Source of the DNA: Syntrophomonadaceae bacterium
GTDB lineage: Bacteria; Bacillota; Dethiobacteria; DTU022
Assembly: GCA_003553305.1 (NCBI GenBank)
Contig: PWEB01000074.1
Coordinates: 1 to 22,150, forward strand
Length of the DNA stretch: 22,150 nt
Reading direction: 5' to 3'
The translations under genes and the position numbers were made by a program. Position 1 is the stretch's first letter, and the number at the start of each line of letters is the position of its first letter. Shown here one piece after another: positions 7,719-14,161 of this stretch. The notes below the pieces were generated by a model. That model searched no databases, was not told the DNA's origin, and was given only the letters and a program-made list of their open reading frames with translations.

Positions 7719-8875
7719 ATCGACGGGAATTTATAAAAGTCGGCGCAGCTGGTTTTTGTACATTCTGCCTGGTTGGCGTTTATGGTTGTGATGCAGAACA
7801 AAATGATCAAAAAACAGTTTCTCCGAAAGAACCTTCGGCAAAGACAAGCAAAAAGGGGCTGATCAAAACCAGGCGTTCCCCTTGGTACACTGAACTGGAT
7901 AATGATAAAGTGCGTTGTGATTTATGTCCAAAACTTTGTGAATTGGATGAAGGCGAAAGAGCGTTATGCAGAGTGCGGGAAAACCGTGATGGAGCTTTAT
8001 ACAGCCTGGTTTATGGTAATCCGGCTTTAGTCCAGGAAGATCCCGTGGAACGCAAACCTTTTTTTCATGTGCTGCCGGGCAGCCGGGCCCTGTCGATTTC
8101 TACAGCCGGTTGCAATCTGGCCTGCAAATTCTGCGAGGTATGGGATATGGCCCTGGTTGATCCAGAGGAAGTGCATGCTTATGATATGTCTCCGGAAACC
8201 GTGATGAACCATGTTCAGGCCGGTGATGCGCGCTCGGTTAGTTATGCTTTCGGGGAACCGGTCATCTATTACGAATATACATCAAAGGTAGCCGAGTTGG
8301 CTAAAGATGCCGGTTATTTAAACCTGATGCACACCGCCGCCTATATTCAGCCGGAACCTTTAAAGGAAATTATAAAAAAGATGGATGCCATCAATGTTGA
8401 CTTAAAGGGTTTCGATCCGCAATTTTACCGGGAATATGTGGACGGAGAGTTGAACGTTGTTTTAGATAACCTGAAAATAATCCGGGACGCTGGAGTGCAT
8501 CTGGAAATCACAAATATTGTGATCCCTACTTTAAATGACGAACCGGAAAAGATCGGAGAAATGTGTGATTGGATTGCAGAAGAACTGGGTACGGATATAC
8601 CGATCCATTTTGCAAGGTTTTATCCCCTCCACGAACTTTCCGCTCTGCCGCGGACTCCCGCTTCCAAGCTCGATGAGGCCCGGGATATAGCTTTGGAAGC
8701 AGGTCTGAAATATGCTTATGTGGCCAGGGTAACCGGACACGATGGTGAAAATACTTTCTGTCCGGACTGCGGTGAAAAGGTCATTGACAGGGAAGGCTTT
8801 GTAATTACGGAGTTGAAGCTGAATAAAGGGGCTTGCGGATTTTGCGGCACTGAGTTACCCGGGCTGTGGGTGTAA
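7685..8875 (+). CDS. Radical SAM protein with Tat-like N-terminus (AmmeMemoRadiSam type)
   Basis: A 396-residue protein related to pyruvate-formate-lyase-activating enzymes. It opens with NRREFIK (residues 12-18), a twin-arginine motif, then a short hydrophobic stretch ending at Cys35 (VYGC, an imperfect lipobox). A cysteine-rich lead domain follows (Cys78, 81, 85, 95; CDLCPKLC), as in the radical SAM member of the AMMECR1/Memo system, then VRENRDGALYSLVYG, GSRALSISTAGCNLACKFC (Cys143, 147, 150; the 4Fe-4S site), and a C-terminal zinc-ribbon-like pair (CPDC at 359-362, CGFC at 384-387) ending in PGLWV. ATG 7685 lies eight bases after AGGAGG (7671-7676) inside the upstream gene. The AMMECR1 and Memo genes are not in the window. 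Export would be odd for a SAM enzyme, although Tat can move proteins already loaded with Fe-S clusters. Function and substrate unknown. Confidence 0.9.
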   Translation: MAGKNSSPDRLNRREFIKVGAAGFCTFCLVGVYGCDAEQNDQKTVSPKEPSAKTSKKGLIKTRRSPWYTELDNDKVRCDLCPKLCELDEGERALCRVRENRDGALYSLVYGNPALVQEDPVERKPFFHVLPGSRALSISTAGCNLACKFCEVWDMALVDPEEVHAYDMSPETVMNHVQAGDARSVSYAFGEPVIYYEYTSKVAELAKDAGYLNLMHTAAYIQPEPLKEIIKKMDAINVDLKGFDPQFYREYVDGELNVVLDNLKIIRDAGVHLEITNIVIPTLNDEPEKIGEMCDWIAEELGTDIPIHFARFYPLHELSALPRTPASKLDEARDIALEAGLKYAYVARVTGHDGENTFCPDCGEKVIDREGFVITELKLNKGACGFCGTELPGLWV

Positions 8876-8912
8876 AATTGTAAATTATATGTGCAAGCGA
8901 GTTGTTTCCAAT

Positions 8913-10022
8913 TTAATCCATTCTCTGGCGATGGATCTCGAGGTGACCGAGGGAGCGTTCGTCTAAGTTGGTCAGTCCGGCTTCTTTGGCCCACTCCATC
9001 GCTTCTACAAATTCTTCCGAGGTAATCGCACGCGCAATTTTATCATATTCAAAGGCCTCAAATGCAACCCGGTACTGGGACATAATATTTACATAGGTAT
9101 CTTTTGATAAGTTTTCAGCAACCCAGTAAACAAATTCTTTAGGATTAGAAACCCGGTTTGGCATGACCAGATGGCGGATCATCAGTCCACTTTTTGCTAT
9201 GTAGTTATCATCTGTAACCAGTTTTCCAACCTGGCGATGCATTTCCTGAATCGCTTCTTTAGCTCTTTGCGGGTAATCCCCAGCTTCAGCCATATTATAT
9301 TTCTCTGCCTTTTTAGCGTCCATGAACTTCATATCCGGCAGGTAGATATCAACTATACCGTCTAAAAGCTCGATTATTTCTTTGCGTTCGTAGCCGCTGG
9401 TGTTGTAGCAAAGGGGTAGATCTAAGCCGTTTTTGTGGGCGATGCGAGTTGCGCTGAGGATATTGGGCATCACATGGGTCGGAGTGACCAGGTTGATATT
9501 GTGGCAGCCTTTACGCTGCAGGTCGAGCATCATTTCGGCGATTTCTTCATCGCTGACTTTATTTCCCCGTCCATGATGAGCAAGCGGATAGTTCTGGCAG
9601 AAAACACAGCGCAGGTTGCAGTTGGAAAAAAAGATTGTGCCCGATCCGTAACTGCCTACCAGGGGGACCTCTTCACCAAAATGGGGCTGCCGGCTAAAGA
9701 CCACGGCAGTATCCGTGGTTTGGCAAAACCCTGTTTCTCCGGCCAGACGATTTTCACCACACTGGCGGGGACATAGTGCACAATCTTCGAAAATACTGTA
9801 GGCCTTTTCAATTCGTTCGGTAAGCTTTCCCTCTGCCTCCAGTTTCGCATAGGCCGGTTGCCATGAGATGGGTTCTTCTTCCGGATCCTTGTCCGGTTCA
9901 TCTGTCACTATATCTTTTGGAGTACAGGCTTTGAGCAGCCAGGAAAAGCCGGAAAGGGCCATTAAGCCAGCACTACCAGCCAAGAATATGTTTTTGATAA
10001 AGTTATTCCGGTTCATGGCCAT
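8913..10022 (-). CDS. PflX-like radical SAM protein with lipoprotein-like N-terminus
   Basis: This 369-residue protein resembles the PflX group of pyruvate-formate-lyase-activase homologues. Residues 4-33 read as NRNNFIK, a hydrophobic helix and LLKAC, fitting a lipoprotein signal with Cys33 modified; the RN pair makes it a degenerate Tat-like signal. An acidic linker follows (DEPDKDPEEEP). Then come Cys81, 84, 88, 100 (CALCPRQC...GFC), HFGEE.PLVGSYGSGTIFFS, and the radical SAM site CNLRCVFC (Cys135, 139, 142). The frame is open up to 10145, but a promoter at 10056-10064 lies inside that extension and GGGG nine bases before ATG 10022 fits a ribosome site. The gene converges on the other radical SAM gene with a 37-base gap. 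The two share the cysteine-rich domain plus radical SAM layout and a surface-targeting N-terminus, so they may act on related substrates. Confidence 0.88.
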   Translation of the reverse strand: MAMNRNNFIKNIFLAGSAGLMALSGFSWLLKACTPKDIVTDEPDKDPEEEPISWQPAYAKLEAEGKLTERIEKAYSIFEDCALCPRQCGENRLAGETGFCQTTDTAVVFSRQPHFGEEVPLVGSYGSGTIFFSNCNLRCVFCQNYPLAHHGRGNKVSDEEIAEMMLDLQRKGCHNINLVTPTHVMPNILSATRIAHKNGLDLPLCYNTSGYERKEIIELLDGIVDIYLPDMKFMDAKKAEKYNMAEAGDYPQRAKEAIQEMHRQVGKLVTDDNYIAKSGLMIRHLVMPNRVSNPKEFVYWVAENLSKDTYVNIMSQYRVAFEAFEYDKIARAITSEEFVEAMEWAKEAGLTNLDERSLGHLEIHRQRMD

Positions 10023-10055
10023 CAGAAACAGCCCCACTTTGATTGTTGTAACTAT

Positions 10056-10064
10056 ATTATAACA
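10056..10064 (-). promoter_or_regulatory. Extended -10 promoter for the PflX-like gene
   Basis: On the minus strand TG-T-TATAAT is present (TATAAT at 10061-10056, TG at 10064-10063). No good -35 is needed with an extended -10. Transcription would begin near 10049, about 27 bases before ATG 10022 and downstream of the longer-frame start at 10145, so it decides the start codon. Confidence 0.6.
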
Positions 10065-10239
10065 AGCGCATGAAGATTTTAAAAGATTGCCTGGGCTGCC
10101 TTTGTTACTAAAAAACTGAACATTTACCCTGTTAGTACCGTTCAATGCCCTGCTTTAGGCAGGAATACACTTAGTCAGTTACGAATAAAATAACTATAGG
10201 CTGGTTTTCTAATCTAATCCAAGCCGGGGAGGTATTAAG

Positions 10240-11409
10240 GTGCACTATAATTTTGATGAAATTATTGATCGCAGAAATACAGGTTCCTTGAAATGGGATT
10301 TTAAGGAAAGATATTTTGCAGAAAAAGACATTTTTCCGATGTGGGTGGCAGATATGGATTTCAAGTCACCTCAACCCGTTATTGATGTTCTTACTGAAAA
10401 GGCCCAATTTGGGGTTTATGGATATACTGAAGAAACAGAATCCTATCATGATGCTGTTGTTGATTGGATCAAGCAGAGGCATAACTGGACCATAAAGAAG
10501 GAATGGCTTCATTACAGCCCCGGTGTGGTGCCTGCTTTGCACTGGATTGTTCAGAGATATGCTTATCCCGGCGACAAAATTATTATTCAACCGCCGGTTT
10601 ATTATCCTTTTTTTGAGGCAATTAAGAATGGGGGATGCCAGATAGTTAATAATCCTCTGAAATTAATCGATAATAGATACTATATGGATTTTGAGGATCT
10701 TGAGAATAAAATTGATGATCGGGTTAAAATGATTGTCCTTTGCAATCCTCATAATCCCGGAGGAATGGTGTGGAGCAGGGAGGCCCTTTGCAGGTTGGGT
10801 GACATTTGTATAAACAATGATATCCTGGTGGTCAGTGATGAAATTCATGGAGATCTGGTTTTAAGCGGTAGCAAGCATATCCCTTTTGCTGCTTTGTCAG
10901 AGGATTTCGCAATGAATTCGATAACCTGTTATGCGCCCAGTAAAACTTTTAACCTGGCCGGACTGCAGATTTCGAATATTATAATCCCTAATCCCAGACT
11001 GTCCAAAGAATATAAGATTGCCCTGGCCAGAAATGAAATGTCCAGGCCTAACCTATTTGCAGTAGCAGCAGCGGAAGCTGCCTACAGAGGTGGTCAGCAG
11101 TGGTTGGAACAGTTGATAAGCTATATTGAAGGCAATCATAAATTAGTGGAAGATTATATTGCAAAAAATATCCCGGAAATAAAAGCAATTCAGCCTCAGG
11201 CCTCTTACCTGGCCTGGATAGATTGCCGCAACCTCGGGATGGATGATCAGGAGCTGCAAAGGTTTATGGAAAAGAAAGCAGGGTTAGCTTTAAATCCGGG
11301 AGCTATGTTCGGTCAGGGCGGAACAGGCTTTGTCAGAATGAACCTGGGTTGTCCCAGGTCAGTTGTTGAGGAAGCCCTTCAACAGATAGAACATGCAGTG
11401 CATACTTAA
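10240..11409 (+). CDS. MalY/PatB-type PLP-dependent C-S lyase or aminotransferase
   Basis: A 389-residue fold-type I PLP enzyme. Family marks: PMWVADMDF near the N-terminus (characteristic of MalY/PatB cystathionine beta-lyases), YGYTE, SPGVVPAL, PPVYYPFF, LCNPHNPGG, VVSDEIHGDL and SKTFNLAGLQ with the cofactor lysine Lys235; RMNLGCPR near the C-terminus should carry the carboxylate-binding arginine. MalY/PatB enzymes cleave cystathionine or cysteine conjugates to a thiol, pyruvate and ammonia; some relatives are plain aminotransferases, and this cannot be decided here. The start is GTG 10240, seven bases after GGGGAGG (10226-10232). The gene stands alone, divergent from the PflX-like gene and convergent with dinB. 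I see no clear promoter; a small hairpin (CCTGC/GCAGG, 10149-10163) lies upstream. Confidence 0.85.
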   Translation: MHYNFDEIIDRRNTGSLKWDFKERYFAEKDIFPMWVADMDFKSPQPVIDVLTEKAQFGVYGYTEETESYHDAVVDWIKQRHNWTIKKEWLHYSPGVVPALHWIVQRYAYPGDKIIIQPPVYYPFFEAIKNGGCQIVNNPLKLIDNRYYMDFEDLENKIDDRVKMIVLCNPHNPGGMVWSREALCRLGDICINNDILVVSDEIHGDLVLSGSKHIPFAALSEDFAMNSITCYAPSKTFNLAGLQISNIIIPNPRLSKEYKIALARNEMSRPNLFAVAAAEAAYRGGQQWLEQLISYIEGNHKLVEDYIAKNIPEIKAIQPQASYLAWIDCRNLGMDDQELQRFMEKKAGLALNPGAMFGQGGTGFVRMNLGCPRSVVEEALQQIEHAVHT

Positions 11410-11478
11410 TGAAAATAAGCTGCTTCACGATCCAGGGGCTGCCCAACATCGTACCGCCAGGCAGCTCAAACCTAAAGA

Positions 11479-12645
11479 TCACTTCTGACCTTTTGGTTTT
11501 TTGGTCAGTCTTTTGCCCTGGATAATCATTTCCGTGCCGTATTTATTTCTAAGCTGATCTTTTACAACTAAGAGCTTTTTTTCTTTTGTTTCTGCCGGAG
11601 TAGGAGTGAGCAGATTTAGCTGGGTGCCATGCTCAAAACCTGAAGCCTGAATTCCGATCAGGCGCCAGGGAGGGGTTCCGCAGTGATTTTGAAAGAGTTC
11701 TTTGGCTACCCTGTAGATTTCAAAATCTCCAAATATTGTTTCGGGCAAAGATTTGCTACGGGTGATGGTCTGGAAACCTTGAAAACGTAACTTGAGGGTG
11801 ATTGTTTTGGCAGAAATCCCCCCTTTTCGCAGACGGTAACCAACTCCTGAAGAAAGTTCCTGGAGCACTGCAAAAACGTATTCAGGGTCAAAAACATCTT
11901 CCGGAAAAGTTGTTTCCTCTGAAATGGATTTTGCTTCGTGCTCAAGCTCCAGTTCACGGTTATCGATACCATGGGCATATTGATGGAGTGTTTTAGCATG
12001 GTCCCCTAAATAGCGGATTAGGGGATCTTGCGGGTAATTGGCTAAATCCTGTACTGTTTTTATTCCAAAGCGTTCCAGTTTTTGTTCTGTCACCGGACCT
12101 ATCCCCGGCAGGTTTCGAATCGAAAGCGGCCATAATTGCTCCGGGACTTTTTCCGGCCAGAGGGTGCCTACATTGTTTGGTTTGGCCAGTTCGCATGCTA
12201 TCTTGGCCAACAGTTTATTAGCGGAAATGCCAACGCTAATCGGAAGATAGAGTTTTTCCCGTACAGTATGGTGTATTTCTTTTCCTATATCGAAACCACT
12301 GTCTTTAGGAACAGCCAGGTATGCTTCGTCAATGGAGATGAACTCAATATCTGGGGTAAAGCTTTCGAAAATCTGCCTGACCTGGTTGGAAACTTCTTTA
12401 TAGCGAGCCATGTTCCCTCTGATTACTACTGCATGAGGGCATAGTTCCAGAGCTTTTTTCATAGGCATTGCTGAGCGGACACCGTATTCCCTGGCTTCAT
12501 ATGAACAAGTTGACACAACCCCCCGGCCGGTGGGGTCGCCGCCTACCAGGAGGGGCTTGCCCTGATACTCCGGGCGGTCTAGCTGTTCAACCGATGCAAA
12601 AAATGCATCGAGATCACAGAGCATTATGTCACGGATTGTTTTCAT
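11479..12645 (-). CDS. dinB: DNA polymerase IV (Y-family translesion polymerase)
   Basis: This 388-residue enzyme copies past damaged bases with low fidelity and no proofreading. Visible hallmarks are CDLDAFFASVEQ (Asp11 metal ligand), VVSTCSYEAREYGVRSAMP (nucleotide-binding Y and R), ISIDEAYL (Asp106, Glu107 catalytic pair), a helix-hairpin-helix (RNLPGIGPVTEQKLERFGI) and the little-finger region. QLNLL near residue 342 resembles the beta-clamp-binding motif QL(S/D)LF. No ribosome binding site precedes ATG 12645; instead the -10 box of a good promoter ends only six bases away, so the mRNA is probably leaderless or nearly so. No LexA-type box of the CGAAC...GTTCG form is seen, so SOS control is not supported. 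It converges with the MalY-type gene. Confidence 0.95.
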   Translation of the reverse strand: MKTIRDIMLCDLDAFFASVEQLDRPEYQGKPLLVGGDPTGRGVVSTCSYEAREYGVRSAMPMKKALELCPHAVVIRGNMARYKEVSNQVRQIFESFTPDIEFISIDEAYLAVPKDSGFDIGKEIHHTVREKLYLPISVGISANKLLAKIACELAKPNNVGTLWPEKVPEQLWPLSIRNLPGIGPVTEQKLERFGIKTVQDLANYPQDPLIRYLGDHAKTLHQYAHGIDNRELELEHEAKSISEETTFPEDVFDPEYVFAVLQELSSGVGYRLRKGGISAKTITLKLRFQGFQTITRSKSLPETIFGDFEIYRVAKELFQNHCGTPPWRLIGIQASGFEHGTQLNLLTPTPAETKEKKLLVVKDQLRNKYGTEMIIQGKRLTKKPKGQK

Positions 12646-12651
12646 AGAATT

Positions 12652-12680
12652 ATCGTAAAATTTTTTACAGGCAATGTCAA
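12652..12680 (-). promoter_or_regulatory. dinB promoter giving a leaderless mRNA
   Basis: On the minus strand TTGACA (12680-12675) is followed by exactly 17 bases and TACGAT (12657-12652), then six bases and ATG. The -35 is perfect and the -10 matches four of six. Transcription should start at or next to the A of the start codon. Confidence 0.65.
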
Positions 12681-12729
12681 CTTAATAATTTTACAGCACC
12701 TGAGCAGCCTCTTCAATTTTGAAGTATGA

Positions 12730-12967
12730 CTTGATCTGGTAAGAGAATCTGGATTAAAAGTGATTGTACAAGAACAAGATGAGCTTGATGATCCATATAT
12801 ATCTGGTAAAGGGCCTACTTTTTGAAGATATTTATCAGTACAATAGCCTTATGATAGTCCTGCATGGTTTTGATCTTTCATTTTTCAACCTGTTAGACTT
12901 AAGGATGTTAAAAAAATACTTAAAAACTGGCTGGTTGGCTTGTTATTTTTTTTTGAAACCGCTATAA
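12730..12967 (+). pseudogene. Frame-broken remnant of an unrecognised gene
   Basis: An open stretch from 12730 reads VRESGLKVIVQEQDELDD then PYISGKGPTF and stops at TGA inside a run of five T (around 12820-12824). Removing one T joins it to a frame reading EDIYQYNSLMIVLHGFDLSFFN and on to the stop at 12965-12967. The composition on both sides of the break is protein-like. No start codon or ribosome site is evident upstream (a TGA lies at 12727-12729), and the 3' end runs into the carAB promoter. I do not recognise the family. It could be chance, or a decayed gene inserted before the carAB promoter. The remainder of the 12646-13057 gap holds the dinB and carAB promoters and the carA leader. 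Confidence 0.4.
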
Positions 12968-12968
12968 T
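12940..12968 (+). promoter_or_regulatory. carAB promoter
   Basis: TTGTTA (12940-12945) is separated by 17 bases, including a run of nine T, from a perfect TATAAT (12963-12968). Start of transcription would be near 12975, giving a leader of about 80 bases before carA. Confidence 0.6.
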
Positions 12969-13009
12969 CGATAAAATACGGTTGTTTTATTCCTAATTGT
13001 TAATTTTTA

Positions 13010-13037
13010 CCGGAGGCTTTTTGATAAGCCCAACCGG
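13010..13037 (+). promoter_or_regulatory. Hairpin in the carA leader
   Basis: CCGG (13010-13013) and GGCTT (13015-13019) pair with AAGCC (13026-13030) and CCGG (13034-13037) around a 6-base loop. The stem ends seven bases before the AGGAGG of carA (13044-13049), so it could modulate translation. The CCGGAGGCTT strand is loosely reminiscent of PyrR-binding loops, but the match is not strong enough to call one. Confidence 0.4.
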
Positions 13038-13043
13038 ATTTAA

Positions 13044-13060
13044 AGGAGGTAATAGTCCTG
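13044..13060 (+). promoter_or_regulatory. carA ribosome site and CTG start codon
   Basis: AGGAGG at 13044-13049 lies eight bases from CTG at 13058. The first in-frame ATG is 13094, 44 bases away and after conserved CarA residues, so CTG is the likely initiation codon. Confidence 0.65.
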
Positions 13061-14161
13061 CAGGCTCTACTAGTACTGGAAGACGGATTTACCATGCGAG
13101 GATTAAGTTTTTCAGGCGAGGGCGAGGTGTTTGGTGAGGTGGTTTTTAATACGGCCATGACCGGATACCAAGAGATGATTACAGACCCCTCTTACCGGGG
13201 GCAGATTCTGACCCTTACCTATCCCATTGTTGGCAGCTATGGGATAACCGAATATGATATGGAATCGGACTTTCCCCAGGTGGAGAGTCTTTTAGTGAAG
13301 GAATGTTGTAGGAGGCCACGCAACCAGCGTTCCCAAGAATCTTTAAGCTCATATCTGGACCGCCATGGGATTCTTGGTGTTGAAGGCATTGATACTCGCA
13401 CCCTGACTTTGCATCTGCGTCGAGCGGGGACCATGAAAGGTGTTCTTTCTACAAAAGAAAGTGATCCTGAAATACTGCATCAAAAGTTGTTAGCGAACCG
13501 GGATATAGATAACCGTGACCTGGTTGGAGAGGTATCAATTCCCCAATCTTTTTCGTGGGCTTACCCGGAACAGGGCTTTCACGTGGTAGTGTGCGATTAT
13601 GGTATTAAATATAATATTTTACGTCACTTGACCCTTCGTGGCTGCCGGGTAACGGTTGTTCCCTATAAAACAACTGCGGCAGAAATTGAAGCTCTTAAAC
13701 CTGATGGTGTGCTTCTCTCCAACGGACCCGGAGATCCTGCTGATCAGAAAGCTATTGTGCCTGAAATTCAAGCTCTCCTGGGTAAAGTGCCTGTATTTGG
13801 AATTTGCCTGGGCCATCAACTAATAGGTTTAGCCCTGGGCTTGTCCACTTTTAAGCTTACTTTTGGGCACCGCGGGGGCAATCACCCTGTTAAGGATTTG
13901 TCTACAGGAAAAGTGCATATTTCTTCGCAGAATCATGGTTACTGTGTAGAACTCAGTGATGGTATGGAGGGTGTGAAAGCTACACACGTCAGCCTTAATG
14001 ATGGAACCCTGGAGGGGATGGAAAATCAAAGCCAGCTGTGGTTTTCGGTACAGTACCACCCTGAAGCATCCCCGGGGCCTCATGATTCCACTTATTTATT
14101 TGACAAGTTTATGCAGATGATGCAAAACAGGGCAGGGGAGGGAGCTGGTAGCAATGCCTAA
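13058..14161 (+). CDS. carA: Carbamoyl phosphate synthase small (glutaminase) subunit
   Basis: CarA hydrolyses glutamine and channels ammonia to CarB to make carbamoyl phosphate for arginine and pyrimidines. Read from CTG 13058 the protein has 367 residues and begins QALLVLEDGFTMRG, which matches the family's first strand (ALLVLEDGT.F.G); starting at ATG 13094 would remove it. FGEVVFNTAMTGYQEM and DPSYRGQI are in the N-terminal domain. The class I glutaminase domain shows VFGICLGHQ (nucleophile Cys250), FGHRGGNHPV and YHPEASPGP (His334, Glu336), completing the triad. It is preceded by a good promoter and an 80-base leader with a hairpin, and overlaps carB by eight bases, implying coupled translation in equal amounts. 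Confidence 0.96.
   Translation: MQALLVLEDGFTMRGLSFSGEGEVFGEVVFNTAMTGYQEMITDPSYRGQILTLTYPIVGSYGITEYDMESDFPQVESLLVKECCRRPRNQRSQESLSSYLDRHGILGVEGIDTRTLTLHLRRAGTMKGVLSTKESDPEILHQKLLANRDIDNRDLVGEVSIPQSFSWAYPEQGFHVVVCDYGIKYNILRHLTLRGCRVTVVPYKTTAAEIEALKPDGVLLSNGPGDPADQKAIVPEIQALLGKVPVFGICLGHQLIGLALGLSTFKLTFGHRGGNHPVKDLSTGKVHISSQNHGYCVELSDGMEGVKATHVSLNDGTLEGMENQSQLWFSVQYHPEASPGPHDSTYLFDKFMQMMQNRAGEGAGSNA

Noticed and set aside
10023..10145. Longer version of the PflX-like protein starting at 10145.
   Set aside because: The extended -10 promoter lies inside the extension, which is not family-like, and a signal peptide would be internal.
11438..11465. GCTGCC/GGCAGC inverted repeat between the MalY-type gene and dinB as a bidirectional terminator.
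   Set aside because: Only six pairs with a 16-base loop and no T-run on either side.
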